Shown here: positions 23,447 through 32,697 of the stretch, piece by piece
Layout of the letters: each line of letters opens with the position of its first letter
Numbering within the stretch: position 1 is the stretch's first letter
Origin: Dyella_B sp035503745
Lineage (GTDB): Bacteria; Pseudomonadota; Gammaproteobacteria; Xanthomonadales; Rhodanobacteraceae
Direction: 5' to 3'
NCBI RefSeq assembly: GCF_035503745.1
Contig: NZ_DATJTC010000025.1
Coordinates: 124,001-188,000, forward strand
DNA: 64,000 nt
Translations under genes and position numbers: made by a program
The notes under the pieces: model-generated
Seen by the model: the letters and a program-made list of their open reading frames with translations, nothing else
Told to the model about the DNA's origin: nothing
Database searches by the model: none

Positions 23447-24295
23447 ATGGACTGGCAGAAAGGCGAGCAGAGTCAGAACGTCGAAGTCGATAGCGGCGGC
23501 CCGCGCTTCGGCGGCGGACGGATGGGCCTGGGCGGCCTGATCATCCTGGCCTTGCTGGGTTGGATTTTCTTCAAGAATCCGCTGGCGCTGCTGGACCAGG
23601 GCGGCGGCCAGCCCGGCGCGTATGCACCCGCCGGACAGCCCGCCCAGGTCGATCCGCAGCAGAAGCTGTTCGTCGAAAAAATTCTGGGGTCGAGCGAAAA
23701 GACCTGGGGCGACCTGTTCAGCAACATGGGACGCACGTACGTCGATCCCAAGCTCGAACTTTTCAGTGGCGGCGTCAACACCGCCTGCGGTGCGGCGTCC
23801 ACCGCGGTGGGGCCGTTCTATTGCCCGGGTGACCAGAAGGTATACCTGGATCTGGATTTCTTTCGCGAACTGCAGACGCGCTTCCATGCCAGCGGCGATT
23901 TCGCGCGCGCTTACGTGATTGCGCACGAGGTGGGCCATCACGTGCAGAACCAGCTTGGCATTTTCGACCAGGTCCGCCAGTTGCAACGGCAGGGCGTGCC
24001 CATGGAAGGCGCCGATGGCTTGTCGGTACGGCAGGAGCTGCAGGCCGATTGCTTCGCCGGCGTGTGGGCCAACCGTACGCAGCAGCGGCTGCAGTGGTTG
24101 CAGCCGGGCGACGTGGAATCGGCGCTCAATGCGGCCAGCCAGATCGGCGACGATACCTTGCAGCGCGAGGCGCGCGGCACGGTGGTGCCGGACTCCTTCA
24201 CCCATGGCACCTCCGCGCAACGCGTGAAATGGTTCAAGACGGGACTGCAGGGCGGAGATATCCGGCAATGCGACACGTTCAGCGGTTCGCTTTGA
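23447..24295 (+). CDS. Neutral zinc metallopeptidase, YpfJ family
   Basis: A 282-aa protein. A glycine-rich N-terminus and one transmembrane helix (~26-42, GGLIILALLGWIFF) precede the peptidase domain with HEVGHH (~164-169) and the downstream QELQADCFAGVWA motif (third ligand region). YpfJ-type proteins are inner-membrane anchored; substrates are not known. The start has GGAGG directly upstream. Length agrees with E. coli YpfJ (287 aa). Confidence 0.93.
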   Translation: MDWQKGEQSQNVEVDSGGPRFGGGRMGLGGLIILALLGWIFFKNPLALLDQGGGQPGAYAPAGQPAQVDPQQKLFVEKILGSSEKTWGDLFSNMGRTYVDPKLELFSGGVNTACGAASTAVGPFYCPGDQKVYLDLDFFRELQTRFHASGDFARAYVIAHEVGHHVQNQLGIFDQVRQLQRQGVPMEGADGLSVRQELQADCFAGVWANRTQQRLQWLQPGDVESALNAASQIGDDTLQREARGTVVPDSFTHGTSAQRVKWFKTGLQGGDIRQCDTFSGSL

Positions 24296-24379
24296 GGTCG
24301 GCATGCTGCTAGGTGGGTGGCTTCGATTGGCCGTTATCGCAGGTTGCGGCATCTTTGCCGCACGTGCCCGAGGGTGCCC

Positions 24380-24751
24380 GTGTCCGCCGCCATGATTCAT
24401 CCGTGCCTGCGTTGCGGTGCTTGCTGCGCGCATTTTCGCGTCAGCCTTCATTGGTCCGAAGCGGAGCCGTCCCTTGGCGGCAAGGTGCCGCGGGCGCTTA
24501 CCGAGCAGATCGATGCGCATCGGCTGGCGATGCGCGGCACCTGGGCGGCGCATCCGCATTGCATAGCGTTGCAGGGCGCGGTGGGACAGGCCGTGCATTG
24601 CGGCATCTATGCGCAGCGCCCCTCCGTATGCCACGACGTACTGCCATCGTGGGAAACGGGTGCGGCAAGTCCGCAATGCGACAAGGCACGCATGGCGCAC
24701 GGACTGGCTCCGCTGACGCCCGACGACTGGCCGGCCTTTTCGCAAACGTGA
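24380..24751 (+). CDS. YkgJ family cysteine-cluster protein
   Basis: About 123 aa. CLRCGACC near the N-terminus, then HC...VHCGIYAQRPSVCHDV and a late Cys, reproduce the CxxCxxCC...C...C pattern of the YkgJ family, thought to bind zinc or an iron-sulfur cluster. The GTG at 24380 has GAGGG upstream. An ATG four codons later (24392) is an alternative with no ribosome site. Function unknown. Confidence 0.85.
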   Translation: MSAAMIHPCLRCGACCAHFRVSLHWSEAEPSLGGKVPRALTEQIDAHRLAMRGTWAAHPHCIALQGAVGQAVHCGIYAQRPSVCHDVLPSWETGAASPQCDKARMAHGLAPLTPDDWPAFSQT

Positions 24752-24766
24752 GCGCGTATCTTGCCT

Positions 24767-25540
24767 TCAGCGCATCGGCGGCGTGGCGGCGTCGTCCTGG
24801 AAGGCGAGGACAAACTGCCGCAAATCGGTTTCGTTGACGTCGGACACGGCGACATAGTTCATGTTGCCGGCGATCCATCGAATGACCGTATAACCATGCC
24901 ATTGCGTGACGACCGCCGCCGAAGTTGTCACCGTGGAAGGCCACTGATAAAGATTGATGACATGCAGGCGGCGCTTGTAGACCAGCGCGGCGACACTGTG
25001 GCCATCCAGCGCATCGAGGCGTCCTCCGGCCAGCGGAAAGCCCACGCCGGCCAGATCCTTCACGCGTGGCGAAAAATCGAGTTTGCCTTCGAACCATGGC
25101 TTCACCGTGTGCTGATCGGTCGACACCACATCCATCAGGTGCTGCTGTTGCAGCGAACGGACATGACTGGAGACGACTTCGCCGGCCAGCGGGTTTGCGC
25201 CGATGCCATGTTGCTGCCATAGATAGAACCAGGCCGGTGCGGTCAGCAGCAGCGCGCCGATAAAGCCGGCAGCCATGGCCAAGCCGGGCCATCGCCGGCG
25301 CGTCCTGGCGTTGCCGGCGGCGGGTGAGCCAGGCGCCGTCCAACGCGCACGCAGCGCGTCGGGCGCACGCCGGTAAAGTGCCGGCTGCGCCAGTGCCTTG
25401 TGCAGCCGGGCGTAGTCGGCATAGCTAGCCGCGCACGCCGGACAGCCATGCATGTGCCGGGTAACGGCCACGCTTTGCGCCGCGTCGAGTTCGTCGTCGA
25501 GGTAGGCGTGCAGCAACAGCCTGGCGTCATTGCACATCAT
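24767..25540 (-). CDS. Zinc-finger (zf-HC2) transmembrane anti-sigma factor
   Basis: A 257-aa protein. The N-terminal anti-sigma zinc-binding domain is CNDARLLLHAYLDDELDAAQSVAVTRHMHGCPAC, whose H-x3-C-x2-C is the HHCC/ZAS motif. One transmembrane helix (~87-107) precedes a periplasmic sensor-like C-terminal domain (~115-245). It overlaps the end of the upstream sigma gene by 14 bases. It presumably sequesters that ECF sigma factor until an envelope signal arrives. Confidence 0.92.
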   Translation of the reverse strand: MMCNDARLLLHAYLDDELDAAQSVAVTRHMHGCPACAASYADYARLHKALAQPALYRRAPDALRARWTAPGSPAAGNARTRRRWPGLAMAAGFIGALLLTAPAWFYLWQQHGIGANPLAGEVVSSHVRSLQQQHLMDVVSTDQHTVKPWFEGKLDFSPRVKDLAGVGFPLAGGRLDALDGHSVAALVYKRRLHVINLYQWPSTVTTSAAVVTQWHGYTVIRWIAGNMNYVAVSDVNETDLRQFVLAFQDDAATPPMR

Positions 25541-26099
25541 GACGGCGCACCTCCTTGGAGTGACCGCTCAAGTCGGCTTTCAAGCGTTCGCGCGCACGCG
25601 CCAGGCGCGACATGACCGTACCGATTTTCTGTCCCGTGATCGAGGCGATTTCCTTGTAGGAACAGGCTTCGATTTCGCGCAGCACGATCGCCTCGCGCAG
25701 CGGATGGGGGAGGTTCTCCAGCGCCTTCTGCAAAGCGCCGACGTCGAGCGCCAGCAGCACGCGCGCTTCGGGCGTGGGTTGTTCGTCTACTGCGGTGTGG
25801 GCATCCTCATCGAAGGCATCGTGCATGCCATCGGGCGGCGTCTTCATGCGCAGCGAGTAATACGTGTTGCGCACGATGGCGAGCAGCCATACCCGCGCAT
25901 CGCCACCGCGAAAACTGTCGAAATAGCGGAGCGCGCGCAGCATGGCTTCCTGCACCACATCCTGGGCATCGGCCTCATCGCGCGCCAGCCAGCGCGCCAG
26001 GTTGTAGGCCGCATCCAGGTACGGCAGCACCTGCGCTTGGAAGCGTTCGCTTGCAGCGCTGGGCCGGGCCGGGGCAGTTGGATGAAAATCAGCTGGCAT
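25527..26099 (-). CDS. ECF sigma factor (RpoE-like)
   Basis: A 190-aa ECF sigma factor. Region 2 is YLDAAYNLARWLARDEADAQDVVQEAMLRALRYFDSFRGGDARVWLLAIVRNTYYS; region 4 is LPHPLREAIVLREIEACSYKEIASITGQKIGTVMSRLARARERLK. The ATG at 26099 lies essentially at the expected start point of the GGAATA-N16-GGTAAT promoter, so the mRNA may be leaderless. No other in-frame start fits before region 2, and no ribosome site is visible. It is divergent from a metallophosphoesterase-cupredoxin pair that carries the same promoter motif. Confidence 0.92.
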   Translation of the reverse strand: MPADFHPTAPARPSAASERFQAQVLPYLDAAYNLARWLARDEADAQDVVQEAMLRALRYFDSFRGGDARVWLLAIVRNTYYSLRMKTPPDGMHDAFDEDAHTAVDEQPTPEARVLLALDVGALQKALENLPHPLREAIVLREIEACSYKEIASITGQKIGTVMSRLARARERLKADLSGHSKEVRRHDVQ

Positions 26100-26106
26100 G
26101 AAAGGT

Positions 26107-26134
26107 ATTACCGCTGTCGCGGCGACTTTATTCC
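26107..26134 (-). promoter_or_regulatory. ECF promoter for sigma/anti-sigma operon (GGAATA-N16-GGTAAT)
   Basis: On the minus strand GGAATA (26134-26129), 16 bases, then GGTAAT (26112-26107). The same blocks and spacing occur on the opposite strand of the same 123-bp spacer. The start point is predicted at about 26100, adjacent to the sigma ATG. Confidence 0.72.
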
Positions 26135-26149
26135 CTTCGCCGGAAAGCC

Positions 26150-26177
26150 GGAATAGGCCACGGTAAAAGCCGGTAAT
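26150..26177 (+). promoter_or_regulatory. ECF promoter for metallophosphoesterase-cupredoxin operon (GGAATA-N16-GGTAAT)
   Basis: GGAATA (26150-26155), 16 bases, then GGTAAT (26172-26177). It is followed by a ~40-nt leader with GGAG 8 nt before the ATG at 26223. Mirrors the sigma gene's own promoter. Confidence 0.72.
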
Positions 26178-26222
26178 GCAGGCAAGGGCGCAGTGGCGCC
26201 TTACCCGCACGGAGAACCGATC

Positions 26223-27158
26223 ATGCAAAACACTCACGACGAGCCGGCCCAGGACCGGCGGCATTTCCTCGCCTGCATGGCCGCCGGGGCCGGCACGCTC
26301 TGGTTGATGAAGGGCGGCGTGCTCCAGGCACGGCCGTTGAGCGACGGCAAGGCGGCAACCGGCGACGCCAGTTTCAGTTTCGTGCAGATCAGCGATTCGC
26401 ACATCGGCTTTCACAAGGCGCCGAACATGGATGTCTCCGGTACCCTGCGCCAATCGCTGGCGGCGATCAGGAGCCAGGCCATTCGTCCGGCCTTCGTCAT
26501 GCATACGGGGGATCTGACGCACCTGTCCAAGCCGGAGCAATTCGACACGCTGGCCGGGTTGATGCAAGAAGGTCAGGCCGGCAAGGTTTTCTACGTACCC
26601 GGCGAACACGATGTCATCGGCGACAACGGCGCCGAATTCTTTCGCCGTTTCGGCGAACGGCAGCAGGCCGGCGGGTGGTACAGCTTCGATCACGGCGGCG
26701 TGCATTTCGTCGGGTTGATCAACGTGCTTAACCTCAAGGCCGGCGGCCTGGGCTACCTGGGGGCCGACCAGCTTGCCTGGCTGAAGAACGATCTGGCGGG
26801 CCTATCGGCGGAAACGCCGCTGGTGGTGTTTGCGCACATGCCGTTGTGGTCGGTCTATCCGTCCTGGGGCTGGGGGACCGATGACAGTGCGCAGTTGATG
26901 ACTTACCTGCGCCGTTTCGGATCGGTCACGGTGTTGAACGGGCACATCCATCAGATCCAGCAAAAGGTGGAAGGCACCGTTACCTTTTACACCGCGCGTT
27001 CCACCGCCTATCCGCAACCCGCGCCCGGCGTGGGCCCCGGCCCCGGGCCGCTGCAGACCGTGACGGCCGATGCCTTGCACCGCTACCTGGGGGTGCGCGA
27101 TGTGCGCCACGTACGCGGCTCCAGTGTGCTGGCCGTGACCGAGGATGTGCTGGCATGA
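26223..27158 (+). CDS. Exported metallophosphoesterase
   Basis: A 311-aa protein with a twin-arginine-like start (DRRHFLACMAAGAGTLWLM). The calcineurin-type phosphoesterase ligand series is present: ISDSHIG, MHTGDLTH, VPGEHDV (usual GNHD with Asn replaced by Glu), FAHMPL and NGHIHQ. A dinuclear-metal phosphatase of the periplasm is likely; the substrate is unknown. It overlaps the cupredoxin gene by 4 bases (ATGA) and carries an ECF promoter identical to that of the divergent sigma gene, so it is probably an effector of that sigma factor. Confidence 0.9.
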   Translation: MQNTHDEPAQDRRHFLACMAAGAGTLWLMKGGVLQARPLSDGKAATGDASFSFVQISDSHIGFHKAPNMDVSGTLRQSLAAIRSQAIRPAFVMHTGDLTHLSKPEQFDTLAGLMQEGQAGKVFYVPGEHDVIGDNGAEFFRRFGERQQAGGWYSFDHGGVHFVGLINVLNLKAGGLGYLGADQLAWLKNDLAGLSAETPLVVFAHMPLWSVYPSWGWGTDDSAQLMTYLRRFGSVTVLNGHIHQIQQKVEGTVTFYTARSTAYPQPAPGVGPGPGPLQTVTADALHRYLGVRDVRHVRGSSVLAVTEDVLA

Positions 27159-27517
27159 ACGCGCCGAACGCATTCAAAGTCTTATGCGTGCTGCTGGTTG
27201 TGGCAGCGTTGCCTAACGCCATGCGAAATGCTTCGGCGCTGGAGGCCGGGCCGCCGAAAGGTGCGAAGGTGTATCAAGTGGCTATCCACAACTTTGCGTT
27301 CGAGCCAAAAAACCTGGCCGTACCAAGCGGTGCCTACGTGGTGTGGACCAATCGCGATGAAGAGCCGCATGTGGTGACCAGTGCCGGTGCATTGTTCCCA
27401 TCGTCCGGTGCGCTGGATACGGGTGATAGCCACACGGTGATGTTTTCAAAGCCTGGAACCTACACCTATTACTGCTCGATCCACCCCATGATGGTGGGAA
27501 CCATCACGGTGCACTGA
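27155..27517 (+). CDS. Type-1 copper protein (cupredoxin, amicyanin-like), exported
   Basis: A 120-aa blue-copper protein. A signal-like N-terminus (~8-28) precedes a plastocyanin-type beta sandwich. Copper ligands are all visible: His72 (EEPHVV), Cys107, His110 and Met113 in CSIHPMM. It is likely a periplasmic one-electron carrier. It is translationally coupled to the metallophosphoesterase. Its 3' end overlaps the convergent dioxygenase gene by 14 bases. Confidence 0.92.
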   Translation: MNAPNAFKVLCVLLVVAALPNAMRNASALEAGPPKGAKVYQVAIHNFAFEPKNLAVPSGAYVVWTNRDEEPHVVTSAGALFPSSGALDTGDSHTVMFSKPGTYTYYCSIHPMMVGTITVH

Positions 27518-28313
27518 GTGCGGCTTGCTTGGCGTCGAACCGATAGATGTCCATCGCAAGGAAGCCAAGGTCGATGCCGGCGTCGATGCGTCGCGCGCCG
27601 GCGTGCTCGCCCGCGGCGCCGAGGGCGACGTACAGCGGCAGGAAGTGTTCATCCGTGGGATGCGCGCGCTTGGCGAAGGGTGCCTGGCGGCGGTAATCGA
27701 GCAGCGCATCGATATCGCCGCGTGCGAGTTTCTGCTCCACCCATCCAATGAACGGGCGCACGTAAGGCGCTTCGCGCTGCGCGCCATAGCCCGCGCGAAA
27801 ATCGCGCAGGTTGTGGGTGATGCTGCCCGAGCCAATGATCAGCACGCCCTCCTCGCGCAGCGGCGCCAGTGCGCGCCCTACTGCGTAATGGTGTGCAGGC
27901 CCCAGCTCCGGCTGAATCGACAGCGGCACGACTGGGATATCGGCTTTGGGGTAAAGCAGGCGCAACGGCACCCAGGCGCCGTGGTCCAGGCCGTGGACGG
28001 TGTCCAGTGCCGGCGAAAGGTTCGCGCGCTCAAGGCATCGCATCGCCTGGGCGGCCACGTCGGTGGCACCGTGTGCGGGGTAGCGGATGTCGAACAGCGC
28101 GGGTGGAAAGCCGTAGAAATCGTGGATCGTTTCCGGTTGCGCCGCGCCGCCCACCGTCGGCGCATGCGCCAGCCAATGCGCGGTGGCGATGACGATGGCC
28201 TTGGGACGGGGCAGCGTCGCCGCCAGCTCGACAAGACGCTCGCCAACGTTGCCTGGGTGCAAGGCGGTCATGGGCGAACCGTGCGAAATGTACAAGCTGG
28301 GAAGCGCGTTCAT
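27504..28313 (-). CDS. ygiD: DODA-type extradiol dioxygenase (YgiD family)
   Basis: A 269-aa LigB-fold dioxygenase. Conserved His sites are SLYISHGSP, IATAHW, GLDHGAWVPL and GSGSITHNLRDF, as in the zinc-dependent 4,5-DOPA dioxygenase YgiD of E. coli and plant DODA. It probably opens catechol-type rings; the physiological substrate is uncertain. The start ATG gives the usual short N-terminus (MNALPSLYISHGSP). Confidence 0.92.
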   Translation of the reverse strand: MNALPSLYISHGSPMTALHPGNVGERLVELAATLPRPKAIVIATAHWLAHAPTVGGAAQPETIHDFYGFPPALFDIRYPAHGATDVAAQAMRCLERANLSPALDTVHGLDHGAWVPLRLLYPKADIPVVPLSIQPELGPAHHYAVGRALAPLREEGVLIIGSGSITHNLRDFRAGYGAQREAPYVRPFIGWVEQKLARGDIDALLDYRRQAPFAKRAHPTDEHFLPLYVALGAAGEHAGARRIDAGIDLGFLAMDIYRFDAKQAALSAP

Positions 28314-28416
28314 GGCGGCAACTCGTAGCGGCGTCTATCCGCAAGTATGGGCGACGCCGCCGCGTGCATCGGTCAACGCTACGGAACGCAGCGTTGCCGA
28401 TACCGAACAATACGCC

Positions 28417-30261
28417 TTACTTGCGGCGCGGCGGCTTGCCACCGCCATGGCCGTGCGTGCCGCGTGGCTTGCCGCCGTGGCCGCGCGCATGCGGCGGCTT
28501 GAAGCCGGCCTTGCGCGGCGGTTGCTCGCCGCCGCCATCCTCGTTGCCGTCCCATTCGCTGATGCGCAGCATCTGCTGGTTCACCCACACCTTTTTCAGG
28601 TGCTGGAAGACTTCACCCGGCATGCCGTCGGGCAGGTCGATCAGGCTGTAGTCCCCGCGGATGCTGAGGCGGCCGATGTACTGGCTGTCCAATCCTGCTT
28701 CGTTGGCGATCGCGCCAATGATGTTGCCCGGCTTCACGCCATGCTCGTGCCCCACTTCGATGCGGTAGGTGCGCTTGCCCGATTCGGTGGCATGCGGGCG
28801 CGTCTGGCGTGGCGCGAAGTCGCGCTGTGCGTGGCCTTCCTGGTGGTGACGCGTTTCGCGTGCGGGACGGCGCTTCTCGCCATCCTGTTCGGGCGCGCTG
28901 CGTGCGTGTTCGCGTTTTGCCGGCGCTTCAAGCAACAGCGGGCGGTCGCCCTGCGCAATGCGCGCCAGCGCGGCGGCGATCTCGACGGCCGGCACGTTGT
29001 GTTCCTGCTCGAACTGTTCGATCAGCTGCTGAAACTGCTCCAGTCCGCCGACGGCGAGCGAATCGGCAATGCTCTGCTTGAAGCGCGCGATGCGGCGATC
29101 GTTCACCGCCTCGACCGTGGGCAGTTTCATTTCCTCGATCGGCTGGCGCGTGGCGCGTTCGATCGCGCGCAACATGCCTTTTTCGCGTGGGGTGACGAAC
29201 AGGATCGCCTCGCCGCTGCGGCCCGCGCGGCCGGTGCGGCCGATGCGATGCACGTAGCTTTCGGTGTCGTAGGGAATGTCGTAGTTCAGCACGTGGCTGA
29301 TGCGTTCCACGTCCAGGCCGCGTGCGGCGACGTCGGTGGCCACCAGGATGTCGAGCTTGCCCTCCTTGAGCTGCTGGATCACGCGCTCGCGCTGCGGTTG
29401 CGCGATGTCGCCGTTGATGGCCGCGGCGGCGAGGCCGCGCGCCTGCAGTTTTTCGGCCAGCTCCTCGGTGGCCTGCTTGGTGCGCGCGAAGATGATCATC
29501 GCGTCGAACGGCTCGGCCTCCAGGATGCGCGTCATCGCGTCGAGCTTGTGCATGCCGCTTACCCACCAGTAACGCTGGCGGATATTCGCCGCGGTGGTGG
29601 TGGCCGCCTTGATGGTGACTTCCACCGGATCCTTGAGGTGCTGCTGGGCGATCTTGCGGATCGGCGGGGGCATGGTGGCGGAGAACAGCGCCACCTGGCG
29701 TTCCGGCGGCGTGGCCTGCAGCACTTTTTCCACGTCGTCGATGAAACCCATGCGCAGCATTTCGTCGGCTTCGTCGAGCACGATGAAGCGCAGCTCCGAA
29801 AGATCGAGCGTCTTGCGGTCAAGGTGATCGATCACGCGGCCAGGCGTGCCCACCACCACGTGCACGCCGCGCCGCAGCGCATGCAGCTGCGGGCCGTAGC
29901 TCTGGCCGCCGTAGATCGGCAGTACCTGGAAGCCGGGCATGTGCGCGGCGTAGCGCTGGAAGGCTTCGGCCACCTGGATGGCCAATTCGCGCGTCGGCGC
30001 CAGCACCAGTGCCTGCGGTTTGCCGGGACGCAACTCGATGCGCGAGAGGATCGGCAGCGCGAATGCGGCCGTTTTGCCGGTGCCGGTTTGCGCCTGGCCA
30101 AGCACGTCGCGTCCTTCCAGCAACGGCGGGATGGTCGCGGCCTGGATCGGCGAGGGTGCTTCATAGCCCACGTCGGCCAGTGCCTTGAGCACTTCCGGCT
30201 TGAGCGCAAGCGCAGAGAATCCAGCGGAGGCCGGAGCGGAGTCGGAGGACGGGGAAGACAT
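28417..30261 (-). CDS. deaD: DEAD-box RNA helicase DeaD/CsdA with RNA-binding domain
   Basis: A 614-aa helicase. The Q motif (FSALALKPEVLKAL...PSPIQ), AQTGTGKT, PTRELAIQ, DEADEML, SATM and HRIGRTGRAGR form the two RecA domains (~10-370). A C-terminal DbpA-type RNA-binding domain (~505-575, YRIEVGHEHGVKPGNIIGAI) and a Gly/Lys/Arg/His-rich tail follow. It assists ribosome assembly and cold-shock RNA unwinding. I chose ATG 30261 because GAGG lies 7 nt upstream; the frame continues 11 codons further up. A TACAAT -10 element (30317-30312) lies upstream on the same strand. Confidence 0.96.
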   Translation of the reverse strand: MSSPSSDSAPASAGFSALALKPEVLKALADVGYEAPSPIQAATIPPLLEGRDVLGQAQTGTGKTAAFALPILSRIELRPGKPQALVLAPTRELAIQVAEAFQRYAAHMPGFQVLPIYGGQSYGPQLHALRRGVHVVVGTPGRVIDHLDRKTLDLSELRFIVLDEADEMLRMGFIDDVEKVLQATPPERQVALFSATMPPPIRKIAQQHLKDPVEVTIKAATTTAANIRQRYWWVSGMHKLDAMTRILEAEPFDAMIIFARTKQATEELAEKLQARGLAAAAINGDIAQPQRERVIQQLKEGKLDILVATDVAARGLDVERISHVLNYDIPYDTESYVHRIGRTGRAGRSGEAILFVTPREKGMLRAIERATRQPIEEMKLPTVEAVNDRRIARFKQSIADSLAVGGLEQFQQLIEQFEQEHNVPAVEIAAALARIAQGDRPLLLEAPAKREHARSAPEQDGEKRRPARETRHHQEGHAQRDFAPRQTRPHATESGKRTYRIEVGHEHGVKPGNIIGAIANEAGLDSQYIGRLSIRGDYSLIDLPDGMPGEVFQHLKKVWVNQQMLRISEWDGNEDGGGEQPPRKAGFKPPHARGHGGKPRGTHGHGGGKPPRRK

Positions 30262-30341
30262 GGGGAAACCTCGACATGGCATGCGCGAGGGCATGCGGGA
30301 GAATAGGCGCTATTGTAACAGCCCGCGGCGCTCATACCCTT

Positions 30342-30438
30342 GGGCCTGTTTACCCTATTGGCGTAGCCCTCGCCACGCACTGCCACCTGGCGGCCACTCC
30401 CATGCAACGTGGGCTACGCCAATAGGGTAAACAGGCCC
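30342..30438. repeat. Family B palindromic element, copy 1 (97 bp)
   Basis: A perfect 28-bp inverted repeat: left arm 30342-30369 (GGGCCTGTTTACCCTATTGG...), right arm 30411-30438. The 41-base interior contains CACGCACTGCCACCTGGCGG. The interior as well as the arms recur at 46118-46230, so this is a dispersed element and not a chance hairpin. There is no coding potential. It lies between deaD and an SDR gene relic. Confidence 0.8.
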
Positions 30439-30480
30439 TGGATTTCACCCGCTGCCATATTCAGCGATCGAGAAGACGCC

Positions 30481-30666
30481 ATGCCCAACCGCTTGAAAGG
30501 CCGTGTTGCTCGGGTGACCGAGGTTTCTTCGGGCATCCGGACGCCGCCGCGCCGGCCCTGGCCGATCGGGGGCAGGGTAGCTATCGCGGCGTGGCACGGA
30601 AGCCGAGGCAAGCCCGGCAACGCCGACCCGTTTTCGTTGCAAGCGGTCGCCTGGGAGACGCTGTGA
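30481..30666 (+). pseudogene. Remnant of a short-chain dehydrogenase N-terminus
   Basis: An open stretch of 61 codons reads MPNRLKGRVARVTEVSSGIR...GGRVAIAAWHGSR. This matches the first ~45 residues of SDR enzymes (RLxGKVALVTGASSGIG...EGARVAIAARR), but the GxxxGxG nucleotide loop is destroyed (VTEVSSGIR) and nothing homologous follows. It ends by TGA in a GTGA overlap with the next acetyltransferase gene. It lies directly next to a family B palindrome, so it is most simply a decayed gene fragment. Confidence 0.6.
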
Positions 30667-31217
30667 TCGCATGGCCTGATCTGCAGACGCCGCGTGCGCG
30701 CATTCGCATGGCCGATACGTCCGATGCGCTGAAGCTGCTGCAATACAGGGTGGAAAATCGCGCGCACCTGGCGCCGTGGGAACCGTTGCGCGAATCGGAT
30801 TACTTCACGTTGTCCCATTGTCTGCAGACGATCGAGCACGGCCGTGAGCAGGCAAGCCTCGATCGCGCTTATCCGCTGATGGCTTTGGACGTCGACGAAG
30901 AAGCCGTGCTGGCCACCTTGACCTTCGCCAACATCGTGCGCGGTGCGTTTCAAGCCTGCCATCTCGGTTATGGCGTGGCGGCGCGCATGCAGGGGCAGGG
31001 ACTGATGCGCGAAGTGCTGGAGGCGGGCATCGCCTGGGCGTGGGGCGAACTGGGCCTGCATCGGGTGATGGCCAATTACATGCCGCGCAACGTGCGCAGC
31101 GCGCGCCTGCTGGCGCAGCTTGGCTTCGAGCGTGAAGGGTACGCCAAGCGTTATCTGCAGATTGCGGGAGTGTGGGAAGACCACGTGCTTACTGCGCGGG
31201 TTCGCCCCGACGCCTAG
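30663..31217 (+). CDS. GNAT acetyltransferase, RimJ-like
   Basis: A 184-aa protein resembling RimJ/RimL protein-alanine acetyltransferases: N-terminal LQTPRARIRMADTSDALKLLQY, central LGYGVAARMQGQGLMREVLEAGIAWAWGELGLHRVMANYMPRNVRSARLLAQLGFEREGYAKRYLQIAGVWEDHVL. The NxxSxxLLxxLGFxxEG motif is diagnostic for the RimJ/L family. The GTG start at 30663 has GGGAG upstream. The target may be ribosomal protein uS5, but this is not certain from sequence. Confidence 0.88.
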   Translation: MIAWPDLQTPRARIRMADTSDALKLLQYRVENRAHLAPWEPLRESDYFTLSHCLQTIEHGREQASLDRAYPLMALDVDEEAVLATLTFANIVRGAFQACHLGYGVAARMQGQGLMREVLEAGIAWAWGELGLHRVMANYMPRNVRSARLLAQLGFEREGYAKRYLQIAGVWEDHVLTARVRPDA

Positions 31218-31244
31218 CGTTTGTACGCAAACCGCATGCATCGC

Positions 31245-31276
31245 GCCATCACCCCGGTGGGCACCGGAGTGATGGC
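31245..31276. terminator. Hairpin between convergent rimJ-like gene and rhlE
   Basis: Inverted repeat GCCATCAC(C)CCGG-TGGGCA-CCGG(A)GTGATGGC with one mismatch, lying between two convergent genes. No long T tract on either side. Probable mRNA-end structure. Confidence 0.5.
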
Positions 31277-31307
31277 ATGGATACGGGTTTGCGCAAGTTA
31301 AAGAGGC

Positions 31308-32630
<1,323 letters not shown>

Positions 32631-32697
32631 TCATAGCTCCCATGCAACCCGGAGCCTTCATGCAGAACCGCGTCGCCTCGTTGAAATTTACCGTTTA

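Noticed and set aside
28183..30306. 707-codon plus-strand open frame
   Set aside because: Antisense of deaD and part of the dioxygenase gene, without recognisable motif.
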